Notes: generated from the letters alone by a model not told the origin. A DNA stretch of 64,000 nucleotides from Rhodosalinus halophilus (GCF_003298775.1 NZ_QNTQ01000014.1:62001-126000), one strand, 5' to 3'; shown: positions 53,616-62,314, numbered from the stretch's first letter. Numbers and translations are program-made.

Positions 53616-55067
53616 ATGCTCGACCTCATCAACGTGAGCTACGACACGCAGATCCCGAACAACGTCGGGCTGAGCTCCGACAAGCGGGTGCTCAAGGCGC
53701 TCGAGAAGTGGCACCCGGGCTACATCAACTGGTGGAACGACCTCATTCCGGAGAACTTCCAGAAGAGCCTCGTCTATCTCCGCACCGCGGTCAGCGTGGA
53801 TCCGAAGGGCTGGGCGAAGTTCGACTACGTCAAGATGCCCGAGTACCGCTGGGGCGTGCTGCTCGCCCCGCAGGTCGAGGGGCGCACGATCCCGTGCGGC
53901 GAGCACGCGGGCGAGCCCGCCTGGCAGGAAGTGCCCGGCGAATACCGCAACATGCTCAAGCGCCTGATCGTCATCCAGGGCGATACCGAGCCCGCGAGCG
54001 TCGAGCAGCAGCGCAGCCTCGCGCTCACCGCGCCCTCGCTCTATGACATGCGCAACCTCTTCCAGGTGAACGTGGAGGAGGGCCGCCACCTCTGGGCGAT
54101 GGTCTACCTGCTGCACAAGTACTTCGGCCGCGACGGCCGGGAGGAGGCGGACGACCTGCTGCGCCGCTCTTCCGGTTCGGAGGAAGCGCCGCGGATGCTG
54201 GGCGCCTTCAACGAGGAGACGCCGGACTGGCTGTCCTTCTTCATGTTCACCTACTTCACCGACCGGGACGGCAAGATGCAGCTGGAGAGCCTCGCGCAGT
54301 CCGGCTTCGACCCGCTGTCGCGCACCTGCCGCTTCATGCTGACCGAGGAAGCGCACCACATGTTCGTCGGCGAGACGGGCGTGGGCCGCATCATCGAGCG
54401 CACCTGCCAGGTCATGAAGGAGAACGGCATCGAGGATCCCTACGAGATCGACAGGATCCGCAGCCTGGGCGTCATCGACCTGCCCACGATCCAGAAGAAG
54501 CTGAACCTGCACTACACGCTGTCGCTCGACCTCTTCGGGCAGGAGGTGTCCACGAACGCGGCCAACGCCTTCAACGCGGGCATCAAGGGCCGTTACATGG
54601 AAAGCCGGATCGACGACGATCACAAGCTTCAGGACGCCACCTACGAGGTCACGACGATCGAAGACGGCCAGATCAAGCGCATCGCGGCGCCCGCGCTCAC
54701 GGCGATCAACATGCGGCTGCGCGACGACTACACCCGCGACGCGGCGGGCGGCATCAAGCGCTGGAACAAGATCATCGAGAAGGCCGGCGTCCAGTTCGAG
54801 CTCAAGCTCCCGCACGAGGGCTTCAACCGCAAGATCGGCGTCTTCGCCAATCAGCTCATCGACCCCGAGGGCAATTTCGTCACGGGCGCCGAGTATGACG
54901 CCAAGGTCAACGACTGGCTGCCGACCCATGCCGACGGCGACTTCATCCAGTCGCTCATGAAGCCGGTCTACGAGCCCGGCCAGTATGCCGGCTGGATCGC
55001 GCCGCCGAAGGTGGGCATCGACAACAAGCCCGGCGACTTCGAGTATGTGAAGCTGCACATGGCCTGA
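53616..55067 (+). CDS. boxB: Benzoyl-CoA 2,3-epoxidase subunit BoxB
   Basis: A 483-residue diiron epoxidase. Di-iron ligand helices are visible: VNVEEGRHLWAMVYLL and FMLTEEAHHMFVGETG (Glu/His pairs). Large conserved blocks match BoxB. With BoxA it epoxidises benzoyl-CoA at C2-C3 using O2 and NADPH. ATG 53616 follows GGGAGA. It may be transcribed from boxC through the repeat-containing gap. It ends 57 bases before a small Cys-rich ORF. Confidence 0.94.
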   Translation: MLDLINVSYDTQIPNNVGLSSDKRVLKALEKWHPGYINWWNDLIPENFQKSLVYLRTAVSVDPKGWAKFDYVKMPEYRWGVLLAPQVEGRTIPCGEHAGEPAWQEVPGEYRNMLKRLIVIQGDTEPASVEQQRSLALTAPSLYDMRNLFQVNVEEGRHLWAMVYLLHKYFGRDGREEADDLLRRSSGSEEAPRMLGAFNEETPDWLSFFMFTYFTDRDGKMQLESLAQSGFDPLSRTCRFMLTEEAHHMFVGETGVGRIIERTCQVMKENGIEDPYEIDRIRSLGVIDLPTIQKKLNLHYTLSLDLFGQEVSTNAANAFNAGIKGRYMESRIDDDHKLQDATYEVTTIEDGQIKRIAAPALTAINMRLRDDYTRDAAGGIKRWNKIIEKAGVQFELKLPHEGFNRKIGVFANQLIDPEGNFVTGAEYDAKVNDWLPTHADGDFIQSLMKPVYEPGQYAGWIAPPKVGIDNKPGDFEYVKLHMA

Positions 55068-55124
55068 CGGCCTTGGCCGCCGGGGCCGGAGGCCGTCCCG
55101 GCGGCATTCACAGGGAGACGCGCG

Positions 55125-55298
55125 ATGAAGATTGACCGCAAGGCCGGATGGGCGCCCCGCACCGCCGCCGTCGCCCGCGAGATGGGCGACCTGGAGGGGC
55201 CCTGCGTGGGCTGCCGCGACTGCCGCGGCCTCTGCCCCGCGCTGATCGAGGCGATGACCCTGCCCGAGATCGTGCTGGGCCGGGACGCCCGCGCCTGA
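55125..55298 (+). CDS. Small four-cysteine protein between boxB and boxA
   Basis: A 57-residue ORF (ATG 55125, TGA 55296-55298) preceded by AGGGAG. It contains GPCVGCRDCRGLCPALIEA, a C-x2-C-x2-C-x3-C-P motif identical in spacing to one [4Fe-4S] ferredoxin motif, then a hydrophobic helix ending IVLGRDARA. It would be too small for a ferredoxin fold but could bind one cluster with a partner. The gap of 57 bases on the boxB side and 69 on the boxA side, same strand and own ribosome site, suggest it is expressed with the epoxidase. Function unknown. Confidence 0.7.
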   Translation: MKIDRKAGWAPRTAAVAREMGDLEGPCVGCRDCRGLCPALIEAMTLPEIVLGRDARA

Positions 55299-55367
55299 GA
55301 CAGCGAAAAGCCTCAACCTTGCAGCGGGCCGCTGGTCCGCAGCCGCCCCATCCTGGAGCGACGAGCG

Positions 55368-56564
55368 ATGAACAAGCCGATCAAGCAGCACCTGATCGAC
55401 CCCGAGATCTGCATCCGCTGCTACACCTGCGAGATGACCTGCCCGATCGGGGCGATCGAGCACAACGACGACAACGTCGTGGTGGATGCCGACAAGTGCA
55501 ACTTCTGCATGGACTGCATCCCGGTCTGCCCCACGGGCTCCATCGACGAATGGCGCGTGGTGCTCGAGCCCTACAGCCTCGAGGAACAATACGAGTGGAT
55601 GGAGCTGCCCGAGCAGGAAGAGCTCGAGGTGGACGGCGGCGCCGGCGAAGACGGGATCGAGGCGCTGGACGAGGCGATGGCGGCCCTGCTGGCCGAGGCG
55701 CACGCCGGCACGGGCGGCAAGCCCAGGGCGCCGGCGACGGCGGCCAAGCCCACGGTGAACCTCTACAACCTCGGCAAGCCGGCCGAGGCCACGGTGCGCG
55801 GCAACTATCGCCTGACGGCCGAGGACAGCGACTCGGACGTGCGGCACATCGTGCTCGACTTCGGCGGCCAGCCGATGCCGGTGCTCGAAGGGCAGTCCAT
55901 CGGGATCATACCGCCGGGCGAGGATGCCGAGGGCAAGCCGCATCTGCCGCGGCTCTACTCCATCTCGTCGCCGCGCGACGGCGAGCGGCCGGGCTACAAC
56001 AACGTGGCCCTCACCGTGAAGCGGGAAGAGAAGGGCGTCTGCTCGAACTACGTCTGCGACCTGAAGACCGGCGACAAGGTCAAGGTGACGGGGCCCTTCG
56101 GCGCGACCTTCCTTCTGCCGTCGGACCCCGAGGCGCATCTGATGATGATCTGCACCGGCACGGGCTCCGCCCCTTTCCGCGCCTTCACCATGCGCCGCCA
56201 GCGCGAGCATCCGAACCTGGAGGACTCGCTCACACTCGTCTTCGGCGCGCGCCGGCCCGAGGAGCTGCCCTATTTCGGCCCGCTCAAGAAGGTGCCGGAA
56301 AGCTTCATGAAGAAGCACTACGCCTTCTCCCGGCAGGAGGGCGCGCCCAAGCACTACGTGCAGGACAAGCTGCGCGAAGAGGCCGACGAGGTCTTGCGGC
56401 TGATGCAGGAGCCCAAGGGCCACATCTATATCTGTGGTCTCAAGGCGATGGAGGACGGCGTGAACGAGGCGCTCGCCGACATTGCCCGCGGGGCAGGGCT
56501 TGACTGGGACGCGATCCGGGACGAGATGCGCCAGGACGGACGCTACCATGTGGAAACCTATTGA
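55368..56564 (+). CDS. boxA: Benzoyl-CoA 2,3-epoxidase reductase subunit BoxA
   Basis: A 398-residue iron-sulfur flavoprotein. Two [4Fe-4S] ferredoxin motifs are at the N-terminus ([12 protein letters not shown] and [12 protein letters not shown]). A linker precedes a ferredoxin-NADP reductase module with the FAD motif [12 protein letters not shown] and NADPH sites [12 protein letters not shown] and [13 protein letters not shown]. It passes electrons from NADPH to BoxB. Its stop overlaps the next gene's start by one base (TGATG). Confidence 0.93.
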   Translation: MNKPIKQHLIDPEICIRCYTCEMTCPIGAIEHNDDNVVVDADKCNFCMDCIPVCPTGSIDEWRVVLEPYSLEEQYEWMELPEQEELEVDGGAGEDGIEALDEAMAALLAEAHAGTGGKPRAPATAAKPTVNLYNLGKPAEATVRGNYRLTAEDSDSDVRHIVLDFGGQPMPVLEGQSIGIIPPGEDAEGKPHLPRLYSISSPRDGERPGYNNVALTVKREEKGVCSNYVCDLKTGDKVKVTGPFGATFLLPSDPEAHLMMICTGTGSAPFRAFTMRRQREHPNLEDSLTLVFGARRPEELPYFGPLKKVPESFMKKHYAFSRQEGAPKHYVQDKLREEADEVLRLMQEPKGHIYICGLKAMEDGVNEALADIARGAGLDWDAIRDEMRQDGRYHVETY

Positions 56565-57028
56565 TGCGCGACCAGCCCGAGGCGGAGCGAGGGGCGGAGG
56601 CGGATGTCTTCGAGCATGAAATCGCGGTGCGGTGGGCCGATTGCGACCCGGCCGAGATCGCCTATACCGGCCGCATCCCGCTCTGGGCGCTGGACGCCAT
56701 AGACGCCTGGTGGGAGGCGCGGCTGGACGGCACGGGCTGGTATCAGCTCAACATGGATCGCAACCTGGGCACGCCCTTCGTGCGAATGGCGATAGACTTC
56801 CGCTCGCCCATCACCCCGCGCCACCGGCTGATCTGCCGCACATGGCCCTGCCGGCTCGGCGAGACCTCGATCACCTTCCGCGTCGACGGCTATCAGGACG
56901 GGCGCCTCTGCTTCGAGGGGCAGTTCACCAGCGTCTTCGTCACAGCGAGCGAATTTACCAAGGCGCGGCCGCCCGCGGATTTGCGCGCGGTGGTCGAGGC
57001 GCATCTGCGGCCCGAAGACGCAGGATAG
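56564..57028 (+). CDS. Acyl-CoA thioesterase of the 4-hydroxybenzoyl-CoA thioesterase type
   Basis: A 154-residue hotdog protein. The active-site region VRWADCDPAEIAYTGRIPLW places Asp near the usual catalytic position of the 4HBT family. It probably hydrolyses benzoyl-CoA or analogues to release CoA when the pathway is blocked. ATG 56564 overlaps the boxA stop. Its final codons sit in the CGCA-N6-TGCA operator at 57019-57032. Confidence 0.85.
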   Translation: MRDQPEAERGAEADVFEHEIAVRWADCDPAEIAYTGRIPLWALDAIDAWWEARLDGTGWYQLNMDRNLGTPFVRMAIDFRSPITPRHRLICRTWPCRLGETSITFRVDGYQDGRLCFEGQFTSVFVTASEFTKARPPADLRAVVEAHLRPEDAG

Positions 57029-57032
57029 TGCA
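57019..57032. promoter_or_regulatory. BoxR-type operator upstream of boxR
   Basis: CGCA-GGATAG-TGCA overlapping the stop of the thioesterase gene, 75 bases before the boxR start. It matches the sites before DUF4863 and boxC and suggests autoregulation. Confidence 0.65.
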
Positions 57033-57079
57033 TTCTTGCCGTCTGGCGGTTGCCAGAAGGAGAAACCTGCCCCAATGTT

Positions 57080-57098
57080 ATGCACTATAGTTCGCATG
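57080..57098. promoter_or_regulatory. Degenerate BoxR site and -10 near boxR start
   Basis: TGCA-CTATAG followed two bases later by CGCA, with TATAGT (57086-57091) as a possible -10. A start here would give a leader of only about ten bases to ATG 57107. No good -35 is visible at the right spacing. Confidence 0.45.
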
Positions 57099-57106
57099 GG
57101 GCCGGC

Positions 57107-57988
57107 ATGGGCGAGATTGGCAGGATCGACGGAGAGCTCGAGGCGGCGAGCGCGCGGCTGATCGCGCGCGTCGGCGAGCGGGTGCGCCGCGCGCGCGAGC
57201 AGAAGGGCCTGCCGCGCCGCATGCTCTCGGACGCCTCCGGCGTCTCGCCGCGCTACCTCGCCCAGCTCGAGGCGGGCGAGGGCAACATCTCGATCGGGCT
57301 TCTGCATCGCGTCGCCGCCGCGCTCGACCACCCGCTGGAATGGCTCGTCGCCGAAGAGGATCCCTGGACGTCCGAGGCGCTGCGCGTGGCCGAACTCTAC
57401 CGCCAGGCGGACGCGCCCACCCGCGCCCGTGCGCTCGAGGTGCTGACGCCCCGCGCCCTGCGCGCGCGCCGGATCGCGCTCATCGGGCTGCGCGGCGCCG
57501 GGAAATCGACCCTCGGCGCGCAGGCCGGCCGCGATCTGGGCCTGCCCTTCGTCGAACTCAACCGCGAGATCGAGGAGATGACCGGGATGCCCATCGCCGA
57601 GGTGATGGCGCTCTACGGCCAGGACGGCTACCGCGATCTCGAGGCCGAGGCGCTGGACCGGGTGATCCGGGAGCATGACGCGATGATCCTCGCCGTCGCG
57701 GGGGGGATCGTCGCCGAGACGGAGACCTACAGCCGTTTGCTCGCGCATTTCCACACGGTCTGGCTGCGCGCAGCCCCCGAAGAGCACATGGCGCGCGTCC
57801 GCGCGCAGGGGGACGAGCGGCCGATGGCCGGCAATCCGCAGGCCATGGCGCAGCTGCGCGCCCTGCTCCAAAGCCGCGAGCCGCTCTACGCCCGCGCCGA
57901 GGCGGAACTCGACACCTCCGGCAAGACCGAGGCGCAGGCGCTCGACGAATTGCTCGCGCTCATCCGGCGGCGCGGCTTCCTCGAGTGA
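57107..57988 (+). CDS. boxR: BoxR/BzdR-family transcriptional regulator (HTH plus shikimate-kinase-like sensor)
   Basis: A 293-residue protein. The N-terminal HTH_3 domain (about residues 15-75) contains LSDASGVSPRYLAQLEAGEG. A linker follows, then a shikimate-kinase-like domain with P-loop IGLRGAGKSTLGAQ and VAGGIVAETETY. This is the BzdR/BoxR layout, where benzoyl-CoA binds the C-domain and relieves repression. ATG 57107 was chosen over 57080, which lies in the operator. It is followed by GTGA overlap to the dehydrogenase gene. Confidence 0.92.
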   Translation: MGEIGRIDGELEAASARLIARVGERVRRAREQKGLPRRMLSDASGVSPRYLAQLEAGEGNISIGLLHRVAAALDHPLEWLVAEEDPWTSEALRVAELYRQADAPTRARALEVLTPRALRARRIALIGLRGAGKSTLGAQAGRDLGLPFVELNREIEEMTGMPIAEVMALYGQDGYRDLEAEALDRVIREHDAMILAVAGGIVAETETYSRLLAHFHTVWLRAAPEEHMARVRAQGDERPMAGNPQAMAQLRALLQSREPLYARAEAELDTSGKTEAQALDELLALIRRRGFLE

Positions 57989-59310
57989 CGCAGACCACGG
58001 CAGAGCCCTTCGGTGCGCCGCCCCCGACGGCGGAGCGACGTGCCGCGGCGGCGGCGCATCTGCGACGCGCCGTTGAGGCGGCGGCGGCGCGCTCGGCCGA
58101 GGCCACCCGGGGCGCAGCCCCGCCCGAACGTCCCGCGGTGCTGGGCAGCGGTCCCGCGGCGGTCGCGCTCGCCGGTGCGCTGGCTGCGGCGGGGTTCGCC
58201 GTGACGCTCCATGAACCCGATCCGCACGACGCGGCACGCGCCCGCGACATGCTGGGGCGCTTCCTCGCGGACGAGCCGGGTGCGCGCTGGCGTGTGGAAG
58301 GGGCAGATGATGCGCTGGCCCGCGCGGACATGGCGCTCGTGCCCGAAGCCGGGGCAGAGCGGGTGGTTGAGCAAATCGCTGCGGTGATGCAGCGCCTGCC
58401 CGAAGGGGCGACCATCGCCGTCGCGTTGGGCGGCGCCGGGCTCGCGCGGCTCGCGGAGGCGCTGGGAGAGCCGCCGGCGCTGGTCGGGCTGACGCTTCAG
58501 CCGCCCGCCCATGCCACCCGGCTGGCCGAGGTCGCCACGCACCCGGCGACCGCGCAGGAGGCGCGGGCGTCGGCGTATGCGCTCGCCGGGGCGCTGGGCC
58601 GCATCACGCTCGAGACCAGGGGCGCACCGCTCGCCGAGTCGCTGCTGCTGTCCTTGCACGACATGGCCGACCGGCTGCTGATCGAGGGCGCGGAGCCCTG
58701 GACGCTCGACGCCGCGATGACCGGGTTCGGCTATGCCACAGGGCCGCTCGAGGCCCAGGATCTCGCGGGGCTGCCGGCGCTCGCGGCCGCCCGCGCGCAG
58801 CGCGCCGACGGCCCGCCCGAACTGCCGATCCGGCCCCGGATGCTGGCCGAGGGGCGGCTGGGCAAGGCGGCTGGCGTCGGCTGGTACCGCTATCCCGGCG
58901 GCGGTGGCGCGGTGATCGATCCGCTGATCGAGGATCTGATTCACGAAGAGGCGCATTTCGCCGGCGTGGCAGAGGTGCATAGCGGCGCAGGCGATCTGCG
59001 CGAGGCGCTGCTTCTGGCGCAGATCGCCGAGGCGGTGCATCTGCTGGGCAGCGGCGCGGCTGGCGACGCCGCCGCGCTCGATCTGGCCAGCGTGCATGGC
59101 GCGGGCTTTCCCGAAGCGCGGGGCGGCGTGCTGCGCTACGCCGCAGAGGTGGGGGCGGCGCGGCTCGGGCAGGCACTGGACCGGCTGCAGGGCCGTCTGC
59201 TTCCGGACCGCGCGGCGACGCTGCGCCGGGCGCTGTCGTCCGGAACTGCCGATCCTGCGCGCGGCAAGGTCGTTTTCCGTGCCGACGAGCCGCGCGTGAT
59301 GCGTCATTGA
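57985..59310 (+). CDS. Atypical 3-hydroxyacyl-CoA dehydrogenase-like protein
   Basis: A 441-residue protein with a 3-hydroxyacyl-CoA dehydrogenase layout: NAD-binding AVLGSGPAAVALAGALAAAG, a second domain with TGPLEAQDLAGL (counterpart of GPFELADLAG) and a C-terminal repeat of that domain. The usual catalytic His of HFFxP is replaced: the site reads GLTLQPPAHATRL. The Asn-Arg of GFxxNR is also unrecognisable. It may be inactive or catalyse a changed reaction. GTG 57985 overlaps the boxR stop. It could act on 3-hydroxyadipyl-CoA from the box pathway, which is inference. Confidence 0.75.
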   Translation: MTQTTAEPFGAPPPTAERRAAAAAHLRRAVEAAAARSAEATRGAAPPERPAVLGSGPAAVALAGALAAAGFAVTLHEPDPHDAARARDMLGRFLADEPGARWRVEGADDALARADMALVPEAGAERVVEQIAAVMQRLPEGATIAVALGGAGLARLAEALGEPPALVGLTLQPPAHATRLAEVATHPATAQEARASAYALAGALGRITLETRGAPLAESLLLSLHDMADRLLIEGAEPWTLDAAMTGFGYATGPLEAQDLAGLPALAAARAQRADGPPELPIRPRMLAEGRLGKAAGVGWYRYPGGGGAVIDPLIEDLIHEEAHFAGVAEVHSGAGDLREALLLAQIAEAVHLLGSGAAGDAAALDLASVHGAGFPEARGGVLRYAAEVGAARLGQALDRLQGRLLPDRAATLRRALSSGTADPARGKVVFRADEPRVMRH

Positions 59311-59360
59311 TCGGGGCGAGGCGCCGGCCTCCTGCCGGCGCGTCGCAGGGAGGACGACCG

Positions 59361-60104
59361 ATGCGACTGTATCCCGCGATCGAATTGCAGCAGGGCCGCT
59401 GCGTGAGCCTCCATCGCGGACGGCTCGAGGAGCCGCACATCTGGCATGTGGACCCGGTGGCGAGAGCACGCGACTACGCGGCCGACGGGGCGGAATGGCT
59501 GCATGTCACCGATCTCGACGCCGTCACGGGCGAGGCGGACAACGCGGATCTGATCGAGGAGATCATCCGGGCGGCGGGTATTCCGGTGCAGGTGGGCGGC
59601 GGCATCCGGTCGCTCGAGCGGATCGAGCACTGGATGGACCGCGGTGCGGGCCGCGTGGTGGTCGGCACGCTCGCCGTCACACGACCCGATCTCGTGAGAC
59701 AGGCCGCGAAGTATCACCCGGACGCGGTCGTGCTCGCGGTGGACGTCTGGAGCGGGCATGTCACCTCGAACGGCTGGCGCGAAGAGAGCGTGATCGCGCC
59801 AGAGGATTTCGTCGCACAGTTTTCGGCCGACCCGCTGGCCGCCATCATGGTCACGGATATCTCCGCCGATATAGACGGCGTCGAGGAGCCGCTCGCGCTG
59901 GTGACCGATCTGGCGGGGCGGGCGCGCACGCCCGTCATCGCCTCGGGCCTCGTGCACAGTCTCGACGACATCGCCCGGCTGAAATACGTCCCCGGCGTTT
60001 CGGGGGCCGTCATCGGCCGGCCGCTGTTTTCGCGGGCGTTCACGCTCGCCGAGGCGCTCGGGGTGGCCGGAGAACCGCGCGGCGAGACCGCCGAGTTCAT
60101 CTGA
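59361..60104 (+). CDS. HisA-like TIM-barrel protein (paralogue)
   Basis: A 247-residue barrel similar to HisA. It opens YPAIELQQGRCVSLHRG, so the catalytic Asp8 of HisA is Glu here. The second phosphate-loop region VQVGGGIRS and the central strand VLAVDVWSGHVTSNGW keep the Asp. The C-terminal phosphate site reads VIASGLVHSLDDI and GAVIGRPLFS. No other his gene is near, so it is likely a divergent paralogue rather than the pathway isomerase. ATG 59361 has GGGAGGA. Its role is unknown. Confidence 0.8.
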   Translation: MRLYPAIELQQGRCVSLHRGRLEEPHIWHVDPVARARDYAADGAEWLHVTDLDAVTGEADNADLIEEIIRAAGIPVQVGGGIRSLERIEHWMDRGAGRVVVGTLAVTRPDLVRQAAKYHPDAVVLAVDVWSGHVTSNGWREESVIAPEDFVAQFSADPLAAIMVTDISADIDGVEEPLALVTDLAGRARTPVIASGLVHSLDDIARLKYVPGVSGAVIGRPLFSRAFTLAEALGVAGEPRGETAEFI

Positions 60105-60107
60105 GTG

Positions 60108-60674
60108 TCATTCCCGCGCGAAGCGGGTCCAGAGCCCGTCGGGCCGCTCGCGGCGCTCGAAGCGGTAGGGCGTGGCGCTCCAGCAGCGCAGCGCGTCGGT
60201 CAGGTTGTCGAGCACCAGCGTGCCGCGCTCCGTCTCGGCGAGAAGAACGGCGTGGCCGAAATACTCGGTGCGGTGGTGGACGATCGCCATCGTGAGCGCG
60301 GCGGAGGGCAGGCCCGCCGCGACGAGGCGCCGGCGCTTCTCGAGGGCGAAATCCTCGCAATCGCCGACGCCCTTGCGCGGGTAGTCCCAATGTTCCTCCA
60401 CGCCGAGGCACTCCTGGTCGGCGAGCAGGCGGATCGAGTCGTTGACCTCTCGGTTGACGCGCGCGAGCCGCTCACGCGCGTCAGCGACCCGCGCAGGGCC
60501 CGACAGCACGCAATCGTCGGGGTGGCGCGCGCAGAATTCGGCATACTGGACCGGCGGCGCCTCGACCCGCGCCACCGGCAGGTCGAGCGGCCCGCAGTCC
60601 CGCGCTGCGGCGGCGGGCGCGGCCACGGCCGCGGCGAGCGCGGCCGCCCGGGCCGCCCGACGGGCGACGGTCAC
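60108..60674 (-). CDS. Transglutaminase-like cysteine peptidase (BTLCP)
   Basis: A 188-residue exported protein with an alanine-rich signal peptide. Catalytic residues: Cys in VGDCEDFALEKRR, His in EYFGHAVLLAE, Asp in LVLDNLTDALR. This is the BTLCP/LapG-like family, which cleaves surface adhesins or other periplasmic targets in relatives; no LapD-like partner is adjacent. GTG 60674 overlaps the stop of the upstream UPF0173 gene (GTGA). It converges on the HisA-like gene. Confidence 0.83.
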   Translation of the reverse strand: MTVARRAARAAALAAAVAAPAAAARDCGPLDLPVARVEAPPVQYAEFCARHPDDCVLSGPARVADARERLARVNREVNDSIRLLADQECLGVEEHWDYPRKGVGDCEDFALEKRRRLVAAGLPSAALTMAIVHHRTEYFGHAVLLAETERGTLVLDNLTDALRCWSATPYRFERRERPDGLWTRFARE

Positions 60675-61366
60675 AGCTCCATGGGCTCCATGACCTGCGG
60701 TTCGCGCACGTCAACGCCGGGCAGTTCGTCGATCAGCGCCTGCGCGGATTGTTCGAGGATCGGAAACGTCCGGTAGTGACAGGGGATGACCGTCTTGAAA
60801 TCGAAGAAGGTTTTCGCCGCGTAGGCCGCGCGCCTCATGTCCATCGTGAAATGGCCCCCCGCGCAGAGAATGCCGATCTCGGGCTGGTGCAGATCCTGGA
60901 ACACCTGCATGTCGGCCATCACGTCAGTGTCGCCCGAGAAATAGATCGTGCGCCCGCCGTGGGCGATCATAAAGCCCGACTCGGTGCCGGTGTAGAGCGG
61001 CCGCCCCTCGTCGTCCGAAAGCGAGGAGGAATGCGCGGCATTGACCATGGTCACGGCGACATCCCCGAGCATTACCGTGCCGCCCTTGTTGAAGCCCACC
61101 GTCTGGACGCCGTCCCGCTTCTCGAGCCAGCCCGCGAGATCGAAGATGGTCACGACTGGGATGCCGAGCTCCCTGGCGATCCTGGGGGCGTCGTTGACGT
61201 GGTCGAAATGCCCGTGGCTGACGAGCACATGCGTCGCGCCCTCGATGGCCTCGGCGCGCCGCTCTTCGGGGAACATCGGGTTGCCGGTGACCCAGGGGTC
61301 GACCAGCAGGATCTGGTCGCCGATCTCCATGCGGAAGCCGGAATGGCCGAGCCATGTGAGTTTCAT
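60671..61366 (-). CDS. Metal-dependent hydrolase, UPF0173 (metallo-beta-lactamase fold)
   Basis: A 231-residue cytoplasmic hydrolase. The metal motif is VSHGHFDHVND (HxHxDH), with further ligands in NAAHSSSL, FSGDTDVMADMQ and IPCHYRTFPIL. It matches the UPF0173 group, whose substrate is unknown. Same strand as the BTLCP gene and overlapping it by four bases. ATG 61366. Confidence 0.87.
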   Translation of the reverse strand: MKLTWLGHSGFRMEIGDQILLVDPWVTGNPMFPEERRAEAIEGATHVLVSHGHFDHVNDAPRIARELGIPVVTIFDLAGWLEKRDGVQTVGFNKGGTVMLGDVAVTMVNAAHSSSLSDDEGRPLYTGTESGFMIAHGGRTIYFSGDTDVMADMQVFQDLHQPEIGILCAGGHFTMDMRRAAYAAKTFFDFKTVIPCHYRTFPILEQSAQALIDELPGVDVREPQVMEPMEL

Positions 61367-61479
61367 CGGAGTCCTCCTCGCTTGGGTGATGGCCGGAGCC
61401 TAGCAGCTTCGGCCGGGCGCGAAAGGGAGCCGTTAACCCGGTGGAGCGGCCTTGCGGCCGCACGCCTTCTGGCGCTTCG

Positions 61480-61548
61480 CGCGGGGGGGGCGCTGCCTTC
61501 GTCGGCCTGCGGCCTTACCCCCCGGGGTATTTCGGGCAAGAGGAAGGA
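61480..61548. repeat. Diverged inverted copy of the intergenic repeat
   Basis: Read on the minus strand it begins CTTCCTCTTGCCCGAAATAC, continues CCCGGGGGGTAAGGCCG and ends in a run of C, matching the layout of the element at 25751-25826. Here it lies in the 250-base gap between divergent genes, so it is not simply a terminator. Confidence 0.55.
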
Positions 61549-61616
61549 TATCGGGCTGGAATCGGCGGGGTCGGGGCTTACCTCTCCGCGTGGCCGAGGC
61601 GGGACGGGGCAGGGGC

Positions 61617-62279
61617 ATGGACTGGACGCGCCAGATCGACAGCTATTGCGAGCGGCTCGACGCGAGCTACTGGGCGGAACCCGTCAACGCGGTGACCAAC
61701 GCGGCCTTCCTGATCGCGGCTTTCGTGATGTGGGCCCGCGTGCGGGGGCAGGGGCTGCCGCTGGCGATGGCGCTGGTCTGGGTTCTGGCCGCGATCGGGG
61801 TCGGCAGTTACCTCTTCCACACCCATGCGCAGGTCTGGTCGGCGGTCATGGACGTGGTGCCCATCCTGCTTTTCATCCTGATCTACATCTTTGCCGCGAA
61901 CCGGCATTACTGGGGGCTGTCGCGGCTCTGGTCGGGGCTGGGGGTGGCGGCCTTCTTTCCCTACGCCTTCGCGACGGTCCCGCTTTTCCAGTTGGTGCCC
62001 GGGCTGGGCAGTTCGGCGGGCTATGCGCCCGTGCCGTTGCTGATCCTGGTCTATGCGGTGCTGCTGCGCCGGCGGCTCCCGCAGGTGGCGCGGGGGCTCG
62101 CCCTCGGGGCGGGCATCCTGATCGCCTCGCTCACCTTCCGCACCCTCGACCTGCCGCTCTGCGGGACCGTGCCCTTCGGCACGCATTTCATGTGGCACAT
62201 CCTCAACGCGGTCATGCTGGGCTGGATGATCGAGGTCTATCGCCGGCACATGGTTGCGAGCGGCCTGCGGGGGCTGTAG
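61617..62279 (+). CDS. Ceramidase-fold (CREST) membrane protein
   Basis: A 220-residue protein with about seven helices. Conserved CREST-like features: [20 protein letters not shown], the helix with [21 protein letters not shown] (His, Asp), and [14 protein letters not shown] (two His). These residues coordinate zinc in alkaline ceramidases; bacterial homologues are annotated ceramidase domain-containing. Hydrolase activity is unproven here. ATG 61617 follows GGGGCAGGGGC. It precedes gatC by 35 bases. Confidence 0.75.
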   Translation: MDWTRQIDSYCERLDASYWAEPVNAVTNAAFLIAAFVMWARVRGQGLPLAMALVWVLAAIGVGSYLFHTHAQVWSAVMDVVPILLFILIYIFAANRHYWGLSRLWSGLGVAAFFPYAFATVPLFQLVPGLGSSAGYAPVPLLILVYAVLLRRRLPQVARGLALGAGILIASLTFRTLDLPLCGTVPFGTHFMWHILNAVMLGWMIEVYRRHMVASGLRGL

Positions 62280-62314
62280 ATCGGGCGCGATCCGAGGCAA
62301 GGAGGCGCCTGCCC

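Noticed and set aside
52068-56549. A minus-strand open frame of about 1,490 codons opposite boxC, boxB and boxA
   Set aside because: An artefact of high GC and codon bias: it is antisense to three clearly homologous genes and has no recognisable domain.
53616-56564. Anaerobic benzoyl-CoA reductase system
   Set aside because: BoxB shows diiron oxygenase-type motifs and BoxA an NADPH flavoprotein reductase; no bcr/bzd reductase subunits are present.
57470-57988. Separate shikimate kinase (aroK) gene
   Set aside because: The kinase-like domain is continuous with the HTH domain, as in BzdR/BoxR, in a box-cluster context.
59361-60104. Canonical hisA of the histidine operon
   Set aside because: Asp8 is Glu and no hisB/H/F/I/E genes adjoin.
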